A DNA stretch of 64,000 bases from Sialis fuliginosa (lineage: Eukaryota; Arthropoda; Insecta; Megaloptera; Sialidae): contig OY540822.1 of NCBI GenBank assembly GCA_961205875.1, positions 4,590,501 through 4,654,500 of the forward strand, given 5' to 3'. Under the pieces are notes generated by a model. It ran no database searches and was not told the origin of the DNA. It saw only the letters and a list, made by a program, of their open reading frames with translations. How positions within the stretch are numbered: the first letter of the stretch is position 1; every line of letters begins with the position of its first letter. Shown here piece after piece: positions 1 to 9,702 of the stretch. A program made the position numbers and the translations under genes.

Positions 1-745
1 TCATTAAAAATTCGTTTTACTTTACAGTTTCTTTTAAAATGTCCTAACCCACCGCACTTAAAGCACTTTCTATTTCCAACATTAGCTGAGAGAGCTGTTG
101 TTTCTTCATGACTTTTGTTTCGCTGTTCTTCTGTTAACAATCTCGCAGTTAACTCTGCTATTGTTTTATTGACTTCAGCGACTGAGTCCCATGCTGATAC
201 AAAGTGTCTATAATTTCAGGTAGCTTAGTTATTATTTTTGTTATAATCATTTTTTCATTTATCTCTCCTTCCGCTTCTTTTATCTTTGATACCACTTCTT
301 CGACCTTGGCTAAATACGTTGCCATATCTTCATTGTTACCACATTTTAGTTCAAAAAATTTTTGTTGCATCAAATGTAGAGATAAGTTTGATCGTAACTC
401 GTAAACTGTATGTAATTCATCCCACATTTCTTTTGCTGTATTGCAACTTGTAACTTGTAATATCACATTGTTTGACAGTCTTGTTACTATTACGCCTTGT
501 GCTCTTGCGTCCATTTGTTGCCAAATTTCTTTTTCCTTTTCATTGTCTGGAATTTTTTTGTTCCATCAACAATATCAAATATGTTTAACGCCTTCATAAT
601 GACCTTAATTTGAAACTTCGACATCATCCAGTTATTTGCACCTTCCAAACTAAGTTGTGTTGAACCACTAGTATTATTTAATAAAATGTCGTCTATTTTC
701 TTTGTCTTGCATTTAACCGCAATATACTGCTTTACCACAGTTTTT
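1..745 (-). pseudogene. Ty1/copia retrotransposon gag remnant (runs off the window)
   Basis: The minus strand encodes a copia-type Gag. The N-terminal piece (about 738 down to 520) reads as the usual substrate-like start with a NNWxxxKFQIKV stretch. The middle piece (514 down to 158) begins MDARAQGVIVTRLSNNV and contains the ELHTVYE region typical of copia Gag (UBN2 family). At the window edge (about 90 down to 10) a zinc knuckle of the form CFKCGGLGHFKRNC is visible. The pieces lie in different frames, so at least two frameshifts break the gene; protease, integrase and RT would lie left of position 1. Gag would package element RNA in cytoplasmic particles. The family call is firm from motif order; coding capacity is lost. 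Confidence 0.85.
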
Positions 746-1258
746 TCTTTTTTTTAACCACTTAACATATATCTTACTACTTCTAAGTGACTGGACCCAT
801 AACCTGTTGAATTTTCTATATATGCAAGTGGTTTTTACTTTTTACTAATGCTATTTATTTACTTCTATTACACTACATTATATATATTTTATACATATTG
901 CCAACCTTAACAAACTATCGTTGCTGTCTCTCTATTTTTAACATAGTATATCAAGTTACATGGGTTATTTTAATTTGCAGTTGTTACATGTTCTTGATGT
1001 TTTAATAGCTAATTTGTTGGATGCTCCTAATCACTAAAGTATGATTATTAATATTTGAATAAGAAATTGTAATCATCAGCTTAGGAATAATCAATCAGAC
1101 CAAAATAAAAATTAAAATGAAACGGTTAAAAGTGTTGAGTATGCACTAATTACATGTAGTCAAGAAACGGAGAGAATGCGCGGAAAGTTTAATACATATT
1201 GCAGTTGATAGATATATTATATTCTATGTTGAAATGTTTCACGTACTAACGACTAACG
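746..1258. other. AT-rich spacer, nothing recognised
   Basis: No open frame with recognisable motifs, no clear inverted repeat and no RNA gene was seen. It probably contains the 5' leader of the copia remnant at its left edge, since the Gag start lies just before it. Confidence 0.4.
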
Positions 1259-1259
1259 G

Positions 1260-1980
1260 CTAGCGTGTGATATTAGACAAATAATAGCTTACTCCCGTTA
1301 AAATAACGTTGATTCCACATTCTCCTTGCTGCTCCAATTTGTTTGGCCTTTTTGTCACCAATAACACGTGACGGTTTGTAAACTGTAGAACAACCCGTTT
1401 CGTCAAGATTCCACACGTTTTGAGGTCGTAGGGAGTATCTTTCATAAATTTTTCGAAGCTTTCTAAAAAATATTTCAACATTTGGTTTGTTGAAAGAGGC
1501 CATTCGACATAGACTAGTAGACTCCGGTTTTCGGAGAGATATTATGTTTTTATATTTATATTATATTCTGTATTTATATTTAAAAGTTCGGTACCACTAT
1601 CTCTCTGCGGATTCATGTTCTTTCCATTTTTCTGGATACTTAATATTGTTTGCTGCGGTATATTGGTAAGCTATTTTTTTCAGTTCATCCACGGTCACGC
1701 CAAAGCTCCATTGTGCAACCTTCAAAATATACGAGACAAGTTCTTCTTCTTGCTCAGTGGTAAATACTTTTTACGTCGCATTGTTCGCTTCGTATTTAAA
1801 ACCAATTTGACCAGACAACTTATAATTTTTAATGTGCCTGCCAAGGGTGTTTTTTGATAAACCATAAACACTCGCTACTTCTTGTAGAGGTCGTTTGTGT
1901 GTAATAACATCATTGGCAGCTGCTTCTACAATTTCTGCATCTGGTTTCGTTCTCTTTTTCCCTGTTGCACTTTTGCCCAT
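1260..1980 (-). pseudogene. pogo/Tigger-like (CENPB-type) transposase remnant
   Basis: Reading leftward from an ATG at 1978-1980 (MGKSATGKKRTKPD), the protein shows a pipsqueak-type helix-turn-helix with PLQEVASVYGLSKNTLGRHI at about residues 28-47. It then continues through a linker (FTTEQEEELVSYI). A second open piece (1503-1273) reads KPNVEIFFRKLRKIYERY then NVWNLDETG, the segment that precedes and contains the first catalytic Asp of pogo-type DDE transposases. Part of the CENPB-like DNA-binding region is deleted between the pieces, the frame shifts, and the remaining DDE domain is missing. It would have bound its TIRs and catalysed cut-and-paste at TA sites; as it stands it is dead. Confidence 0.75.
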
Positions 1981-2073
1981 CTGAAAACTTGCACAAACAT
2001 TGGTGAAATTGCAGATGAAGTAGTTGATTGCACCAGAAAAATGTCCTAAGGTGTAACCAAGCACACTTTTCAC

Positions 2074-3091
2074 AAAACAAATTTTCTAACCTCTAAAAAA
2101 AATTACGATTCAACAACTTCTTGCATAGATTGCTTGCTTAAATAATGCTGCGATAGTACTACATCAGATAATGTCAATAATAATGCTTACCTTGTTTGTA
2201 TATGATCTGGAAGTTGCAGCAAAATTTTACTTTCAAGGTACAAAAACTATAATATGATACTTAAAGCTTCAAATAATGACTAAAATTGAAATAATTTGGT
2301 GAGCAAACAAAGGACAGGGTTGCCAATAACACATGTAATTCAGAGTTACAGCTACAGTGGTTGGATTTCTAGAGTAATTGTTCCAAGGTACAACCCTTTC
2401 ACCTACATAATGTCATAAATCAAGTTGTCATTAATGTTTTAAAAAAAATTAATGTTTTTAAATATTTCTGTAAAATAGTTCTTGTTTAATAAATAGTTAA
2501 TACAGAAAAAAAACGATTTTAGTTCAATCATGTCTATCGAACTACGGCGAAGTCAAAAATTGCATTAGTCTCATTTGGAATGAGAAAAAGAAAATAATTT
2601 CACTCTTATTCCATCTTATCATTATTCTAACGTAGACTTTAAAAATTCATATTCTCTTATTATTTGAATGATAACTGTGTAAATCTTGTACAATTTAATT
2701 ATTTTAAGTTATCTTAATGTCAGTGTGTTTGGCAAATGAACACTATTTACTTATTTTAGGATTACTTTACTTACATAGGATTGGCATTACGGCTATTCAC
2801 GCAAGCTTCGAAGTATCGTTTCAAAATTATAAGATTAAATCCTTAGCAATGAAAAAATTATAAGATACAAAATTAAGATAATTGAAGAAAATATGTAAGA
2901 ATAAGAAATAATTACGATGCGTATATTACTATTAATGAAGTAATTAATTGTTCAATATCCATTTTACGCTCCTTTTTTGCGCCATGTGTTTGTATTCATC
3001 TATTGTAACTGCCTAGGTACGTCTGTAAAATTTGACCAAAATATGCTGTTCAACTGGAAATTAAGTATACTTATTGTACATAAATTACATA
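2074..3091. other. AT-rich spacer, no gene seen
   Basis: Low-complexity AT-rich DNA without convincing ORFs, terminal repeats or tandem arrays. The left part may be flanking DNA of the pogo-like relic. Confidence 0.4.
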
Positions 3092-3224
3092 TACAGTGCC
3101 CGACATAAGTCAGTTAACCGATTTGCACACAGAACAAAAAGAAAAGAAGAGCATACAGAAACATGGTTTATTGATTGGTAATTTAGATACTGGCAGCGTT
3201 AACTGACTTATGCCGGGCCCTGTA
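3092..3224. mobile_element. Short TA-target MITE (Tc1/mariner-like)
   Basis: A 133-bp element with near-perfect terminal inverted repeats. The left end begins TACAGTGCCCGACATAAGTC; the right end is its complement, ending GACTTATGCCGGGCCCTGTA. TA dinucleotides flank both ends, as expected for a Tc1/mariner target duplication. It has no coding capacity. The TIRs pair over about 27 bp with few mismatches. Confidence 0.75.
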
Positions 3225-4139
3225 TTTATAGTAAATAGGACAATTTTTCACAGAAACATCCGAGCCGGGATTTCTCTTGAAACCGTCTCTGAAAACATTA
3301 AATACCTATTTAATGGTGTTGAAGTATTATTTTTTCAATATTTAATGGAATTTGATTATAATTTGAACATTTTACATTAATTCTGTTGTAGGAATATATT
3401 TGTTCTGGTATACACTAATGTGTGAGTTAAGAATATTAACCCTCAATCCTTTACTATTATACTAATCTTGATCTTTTTGATCTTATTATACGCACAAGTA
3501 TATGATATTTCACAACTACACCAATTTTCATGTTTCTATCAAAAAGTGCAGAAGAAAACTTCTTAACGTCTGGACTATAGCTATTTTACGCAAACTAAGG
3601 TAACGGCACCGGTCTTGGCAAGCACCCCAGTAATGGCAAATGTTTAATTAAATGTCCTGAATTTGAAATATGTGATGATATTTGATTATAATCATTTCTG
3701 AATATTAATCTATATATATTTAACTGTCTTACAGCGTGATTTGATGACAATCGGCCAATAGGTGTCAAAATGGTGGACATTTAAACATCGCGGATCAGTC
3801 GAAATTTACGTAGTGTGTATTTTCTTATGTAAATGATTAGTGGAGCGAGTTCGATTATTAGTGATTTTTATGGTGCTTAAATTTTTTTTTTGAAGTGAAA
3901 TTAATATGTTTCATTCTTGAACATATCTTAAAGATAAGGTCACCACTAAATTTAATTTTATTGTTCTAGGAGGGGTTTTGTGTTCAATAACCATTACTGG
4001 GTATTCATTTTTCACTAATACCCAGTAGTGGCAGCGATGTTTTCAAATGTAGTTTTCATTACTAGGTGTGAAAAATGTTAAGCAGGCGGGTTGAAATTAT
4101 TAATATATAGTGAATTATAGTTCTAAAGTTAAATTTGCA

Positions 4140-4620
4140 ATTAACATATTCAAATTAGGTCAGGTAAGTATTAAGGAAAATTTACGATTGATATTATTTT
4201 ATGCAAAAATATATGAAAACATAAAGTCAAATTTAAGGTAATTGTTTAAATGAATTGTTTAATGTACAAAAAAATATTGAATAATTAGGGCAGATCCGTA
4301 TTAAGGAAGTAATTTAAATAGTATTTTCTAAAAAACTATATTATATAGTTATAAGGTAAAAAAATGGAAGATAGTTGTTATATTGACAATATTTGAACAA
4401 ATTATAATATGGAAAATTTACAGCAGGCCCGTATTAACGAAAATTTGTAATATTTTCTATTTAAAATATACAAAAATTTAAAGAAAAATTTAGACAGTTA
4501 TGTTGATATAATTTAAATAAAATATAGAATTGTGCATTTTAGGCAGGCCCGTATTAACGAAAAATTACAAATGATTTTTATCGTAAAAAATATAAAAAAA
4601 GAAAAATTAATGATAGTTAT
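4140..4620. repeat. Left tandem array of about 120-bp units
   Basis: Four or so diverged units, each with a GTATTAACGAAAA-like core preceded by CAGGCCC or CAGATCC (4145, 4290, 4426, 4545). They are the left arm of the foldback-like element. Confidence 0.6.
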
Positions 4621-4984
4621 GTTGGACGTACCCGCTTCGCTCGCGTTGTATAATTTTTTATACTTATTAACAGTAGAAATAATATTATTTTAATATAATT
4701 TTTTTATATTTTTTGCTTTTTATTCATTATAAGGTACTGGCATAACATATGTGATGTGAATTCATCATCAGAAAGAAAGTGTGATTAACATAAAGACGAC
4801 TGTTAATTAACTTGCTTACTATAAATTTAATATGATAATTGTTTTAATTAATTGTTAGTTAATTACTTGCTTATTATTTGTGATTTATAATTTGTTAATT
4901 AAAAAAATAAATTTAATTGTGTAACTATCACATATTTTATGTGTTTTACTAAAGCATCTGCACAAATTATATTAGATAATATTA

Positions 4985-5890
4985 ATTGTATATTTTTCTT
5001 AATACGCCCCTGACTCAAAAATCACAATAATTTGAAAACATGTTCATGTTTATATAATTTTTATGAAAAAATATTCATTATAAATTTTTCTTAATACGTG
5101 CCTGACTAAAATATTAATATATACATTTTTGGTTTAACTACATCAACGCCATAACTTTCATTGCTTAATGGTTTCATTTTTATACAATTTTTATTATAAA
5201 ATATCAATTATAAATTCTTTTTAATACGTGCCTGGCTTAAATATACAATATGCATTATTGGTTTAGTTACATCAAAGTCATAACTACCATTACTTAATAT
5301 TTTCATTTTTATAGAATTTTTATCAGAAAATTTTCTAATTATAAATTCTTCTTAATACGTAGCTGACTAAAATATTAATATATACATTTTCAGTTTAACT
5401 GCATCAATGTCATAACTGTCATTGCTTAATTGTTTCATTTTTATATAGTTTTTATTGGAAAATATTAATTATGAATTCTTCTTAATGCGTACCTGACTAA
5501 AATATTCATATATACATTTTCGTATTAACTAAATTAATTTCATAACTTATTGCTAAATGGTTTCGTTTTATACAGTTTTTATTGGAAAAATTAATTATAA
5601 ATTCTATTTAATACGTGCCTGGCTTAAATATTCAATATACATTATAAGTTTAATTACATAGATATAACAACTTCCATTGGTTAACATTTTCATTTTTAAA
5701 CAAATTTTATGAGAAAATACCAATTGTAAATTCTTCTTAATACGTGCCTGGCTTAAATATTCAATAACATTATCGGTTTAATTACATCGATATCAAAAGT
5801 TCCATTGCTTAGTATTTAATTACTTATGATTTATTATTAAATATTAACTATAAATTTTACTTAATACGACCCTGCTCTAATTAAAAATGT
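4985..5890. repeat. Right tandem array of about 125-bp units, inverted
   Basis: Seven to eight units with the core TTAATACGTGCCTGACT followed by TAAAATATTAATATATACA and a poly-T-rich half. They are inverted relative to the left array. Copies are diverged by perhaps 10-20 percent, so the array is not fresh. Confidence 0.65.
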
Positions 5891-6241
5891 AATCTATATA
5901 CTTATTTATTTATTGTATGACATTCCATGATATTTACCTTTAGTTTAAAAAAATTTTTTTTACAACAAAGTACTAGAAATATCATTTTGCCATTACTGGG
6001 TTGCCATTACTGGTTTTACCTCTGCCACTACTGGAGAAAAAACATGATCAAAATAAAAGGCTATAATTTAAAGAAAAAAACTATATTTGCGGATTTTGGT
6101 AATGAAATTGATTAAATAAAGAGTTACTTGTTTTATTAGTAACATGAGTTCATGAAAATTACAAAAAACAAGGTCATTAATCCAAAAAAACTGAAAACTT
6201 GCTCTTATAGTGGCCACCACTGGTGCCTTTACCTTAGTTAC

Positions 6242-7009
6242 TTCTTGGAATGTATTAATTTTCAAATATAACTAACATTACCTTTAATTTATTTAATTAA
6301 TAAACACTAGTGTGGGTGCTTTATAATTTTTACTTTAACTCCTACCTCTAAGAGGTTCCGCGAGTCAAAGGAACACAGTTTGAAGACTATTGCGCTATAG
6401 TAATGCATATTGGTGCTTTAATTTCGAGTAGAAGGCATTCTTTTCTATATACATTTATACCATCTTCTCTATTGTGAATTTGTCGAAATGCTGTTTGTAA
6501 TTTATCACATTTATAATTTGACACTAGAAATGTAATTAGATTCGATCGAAAAGATTGTATGATATACAAACAATTTAAAACAATCGATCTTACGAAGTTA
6601 TAAAAATTACAGGATATGTAGATAATACTATATTTTATAATATAATATAGGACTCTACTCCTTTTCTCTTTAAGAAATGCCATATAAAATAATGGTATAT
6701 TAATTTATCATAATAATCTATGTGTATAAAAGCATATATAAATTGTTTTAATTACTTCATTATTATTATTAATTAAAATAGACTTTAAAAAAAAAAAATC
6801 CGGTTCCGACTGGAATTGAAAATTTAAGTTCCGGTACACCCCTAATAAATACGAAGAATTTCAACTTTTGTTAATTGACATTAAATGAGTTTCTATTGTT
6901 GTAGCTAAGAGGTTCCTAATATTACCGGTATCTCAATGTAGCGCTGATTTTTAAGTGTCTTAAACACATTTACGTGGTAATATTTAATATATTCCTTTTT
7001 TTAAATTTT
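6242..7009. other. AT-rich spacer between foldback pieces
   Basis: No recognisable gene. A 98-codon minus-strand open frame at 6387-6683 is AT-rich and has no family signature, so I leave it uncalled. Confidence 0.35.
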
Positions 7010-7011
7010 AT

Positions 7012-7533
7012 ATAAGGTACTGGCACCAGTTATGGTCGCTATAAGGGGAAGGTTTATTGTTTTTGTGATTGACGGGCTTCTTTTTTGTAAGTCTCATGAA
7101 CTCATATTACTAATAAAATAAGTAACTCTTTATTTAATCATTTTAAATACCGAATATAGTTTGTTTTTAAATTATAACCTTTTATTTTGTTTATGTTTTT
7201 TCTCCAGTAATGGTTAAAGTAAAACCATTAATGAGCACGCAGTGTACTAAGACACAAAATATATAAATGAAAGAATCGTCTTTGAAACAATGTTAAGCAG
7301 TTGCTATGATAATATAATAATTAATAAATAAATTATACTAATAATTAGTTTAAATGACCACCATTTTGACACCTATTCGCCGATTGTCATCAAATCACGC
7401 TGTAAGACAAATAAATGTATATAGATTAATATTCGGAAATGGTAGTAATCAAATATCAACAAATATTTTTAATTCAGTAAAAAATAGCCATTACTGTGGT
7501 CATATACAAGACTGGTGCCAGTACCTTATGTTT
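7012..7533. mobile_element. Second foldback-family copy with inverted ends
   Basis: The left end at 7014 reads AAGGTACTGGCACCAGT; the right end at 7512-7530 reads the complement, ACTGGTGCCAGTACCTTA. The segment 7090-7215 is the inverted counterpart of 6000-6180. The segment 7354-7510 is the inverted counterpart of 3610-3785. These match the two different subterminal modules of the neighbouring element, so several copies have inserted or rearranged here. Confidence 0.55.
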
Positions 7534-7843
7534 CAGTAGTTTTTACGAATATAATCAAGGTAATCTACACGTTTTATTGGTTTTATGCCCGATATTATAA
7601 AGAAGTTTGCTTGGCAGTTAACGCTTTCTACGGGGTATTAAATATAAATTACATCCCACTGACAATTGAAATAAATGATATGGTTTATATGAATGACTCT
7701 GACACATGCGTATTAAGTATAAATGAGCGATTTAAAATAAGTAGTGACAAGTGTACAATGTACCTCATAAAGAACCCCAAGTAAATTCATAACGTTTTGA
7801 CACCTCGCAGATAGTGTTAGTTACCAAGCAAATTTCTGTACTA

Positions 7844-8600
7844 GGAGTCCCATTTTAATCATATCATCCCCTTTATTTTTTATCTATCAATTAAATAAAA
7901 AAATGTTTTAAAGAAAACTTTTTTTTACCTGTCGTTCTACTGACAACAGCACTTGTAAACAATTTACAAAAACAATTTAATGCCCTGTCACTTTAGAGGA
8001 AATGTGCAAAAAAAAACAAAAAATGTTTATTTTGATCTGATAGAACTAAGAAAATGATTTCATATTTTTTTGTTATCTTTTGTTAATTTTCTTTAATATT
8101 TTGAAGAGCAAAAGTCAAAAAAATCCTGAAATAATTTTTCTAGTTATATTAGATTAAAATAAACATTTTTTTGTTTTTTACACTTTTCCTCTGAAGTTAA
8201 TGGTTTCCGAGTAAAAAATTAGTGAAAATCTAAAATTTCAAATTATTTTCTTAAATGTCAAAGAAAACTGAATCATATAAAAAATTATTTAAGTCAAAAG
8301 CTGCTTGTTTTTTCCATAAAATAAGATACCGTAATAAAAAATATAGGTTTCCATTAAAAAAAAATGTTGACCCTGTTTGACCTTGAAGATGTCCCACCAA
8401 ACCAAAAATTAGTAACGCCATTTTGGTTCCCCCTCAAAACGAAACAACTTTTATATCAAATATTTTTAAATTTAATTGATAAAAAATAATAAAGGGGGTG
8501 ATTGATTAAAATGGGACACCCGGTATAATACTGGGCATTACATTTTATAATTCAAACGCGTTTATAAATGCTGTTGTCAATAGAACGACAGGTAAAAATA
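7844..8600. mobile_element. Interleaved hairpin repeats
   Basis: Two inverted-repeat pairs cross each other. Pair one is GTCCCATTTTAATCATATCA (7847) with its complement ending at 8516, next to ACACCCGGTATA. Pair two is ACCTGTCGTTCTACTGACAA (7928) with its complement at 8574-8594. A third, inner hairpin (AAAAAATGTTTATTTTGATC near 8020 against 8150-8180) sits within both. No coding capacity is seen. Confidence 0.5.
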
Positions 8601-8639
8601 GCTAAATGAGCAGATTTTCTCGTAAACAAACTTATAAGA

Positions 8640-9140
8640 TATTCAAATCGTGGCACCAATATCCGGCAATATCCCAGTCTTTGACACTTGTTTAATTAAA
8701 TGTACTAAATTAGAAATATTTGTTGATATTTGATTACTGCCATTATTGAATCATAATCTATAGACACTTAATTGCAAAACAGTTTAATTTGATGACAATC
8801 GGCCAATGGGTGTCAAAAACTAATATTAGTGTAATTGATTTATTAATTATTATATTATCATGGTATGTGTCATAGTACTTATATTTTTGAAATTATTAAC
8901 AAGTGTCCATCACTGGATGTCCATTACTGGAAAAAACATAAAATAAAAGGCTATAATTTAAAAAATACATTATATTTGCTGACTTTGGTAATTAAATTGA
9001 TTTAATAAAGAGGTACTTGTTTAATTAGTAACATGAGTTCATAAAAATTATAAAAAAGAAGCCTATAAATCCCAAAAACTGTATAACTTAAAAATAACTT
9101 AAAGCGGTCAAGACTGGTGCCAATAATACCTTATCTGCAG
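8640..9140. mobile_element. Third foldback-family terminal module
   Basis: Segment 8690-8825 repeats the module at 3610-3785 (GATGACAATCGGCCAATGGG). Segment 8890-9137 repeats the module at 5990-6240 and ends AGACTGGTGCCAATAATACC. It ends only about 240 bp before the first GDH coding exon, so the proximal upstream DNA of GDH is transposon-derived. Confidence 0.55.
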
Positions 9141-9377
9141 GTGAGTTTGCAGTATTTCTATATGAAACACAAAATTGAATTCCCTCCCTCCCATTCTTCT
9201 CGGCTGTGCTCGGCTAATTGTAAGCTCGGTTGGCATTCGTTATATTTTATCTCAAAAACGAACATCATTTCCAACTTGCTGTTAGTGTTTGAGCTGCAGT
9301 TAGACTTGAATACACATTGTTCGGTCGCTTGTATATTTAAAAAAAATTGTTTGTTGTAAATCTATTTTCAAATAAAA
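9141..9377 (+). promoter_or_regulatory. Probable GDH 5' flank / 5' UTR
   Basis: This is the only non-repetitive, moderately GC-containing stretch between the foldback DNA and the GDH start codon. It has CT-rich sequence (TCCCTCCCTCCCATTCTTCT) and CAGT-like initiator candidates near 9180-9300, but no clear TATA box. An in-frame TAA at 9357-9359 precedes the ATG at 9378, so the coding frame cannot be extended upstream in unspliced DNA. The transcription start is inferred, not seen. Confidence 0.35.
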
Positions 9378-9702
9378 ATGGCACAAGCAAGCTCTGAGAA
9401 ATATCAGATTCCAGAACGGTTACAACATGTACCGACATCGCTCGATCCCAAGTTCTTCGATATGGTTGAATATTTCTTCCACCGAGCTTGTCAAGTGATT
9501 GAAGACAAACTTGTCGAAGATATTAAAGGAAGAATGACTGTGGAAGAAAAAAGAAAGAGGGTGAAAGGTATATTGATGTTAATGCAGTCGTGCGACCACG
9601 TTTTAGAAATCCAGTTCCCGTTAAAAAGGGATAATGGAGATTACGAGATGATTCAAGGCTATCGGGCACAGCATAGCACTCACAGAACTCCAACTAAAGG
9701 AG
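9378..9702 (+). CDS. Gdh: GDH coding exon 1
   Basis: It encodes residues 1-108, from [15 protein letters not shown] through [14 protein letters not shown] to [15 protein letters not shown]. The donor is GTAATG at 9703, phase 1. The open frame runs on to 9998, but after 9702 the similarity to GDH stops and intron and MITE sequence begins. The ATG has a good context (AAAAATGG). Confidence 0.92.

Larger units (their letters stand above)
3595..6241. mobile_element. Foldback-like element with tandem-repeat arms
   Basis: Both ends carry versions of the end motif AAGGTACTGGCACCAGT: 3598 reads AAGGTAACGGCACCGGT and 6219-6235 reads its complement, ACTGGTGCCTTTACCTT. Inside, the left arm (about 4140-4620) holds tandem units of roughly 120 bp with GCAGGCCCGTATTAACGAAA. 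The right arm (about 4985-5890) holds the same kind of unit in the opposite direction, with TTAATACGTGCCTGACT every 115-130 bp (4998, 5092, 5221, 5351, 5484, 5611, 5737, 5860). The unique centre (4621-4980) contains CGCTTCGCTCGCG and a solo end-motif copy near 4731. Inverted arms built of tandem subrepeats resemble Drosophila Foldback. No ORF was recognised. Confidence 0.65.

Noticed and set aside
4140..5890. CRISPR-like array
   Set aside because: Units are about 125 bp, diverged, in two opposed blocks inside a foldback element in a eukaryotic genome; there are no short constant repeats with unique spacers and no cas genes.
6387..6683. 98-codon minus-strand frame
   Set aside because: AT-rich composition, no motif, and flanked by repeat DNA.
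3595..7539. Two open frames with similar peptides (ILTPIGRLSSNHAVRQ and ILTPIRRLSSNHAVRQ)
   Set aside because: They are inverted copies of the foldback terminal module; the module also occurs disrupted at 8.7 kb and has no domain.
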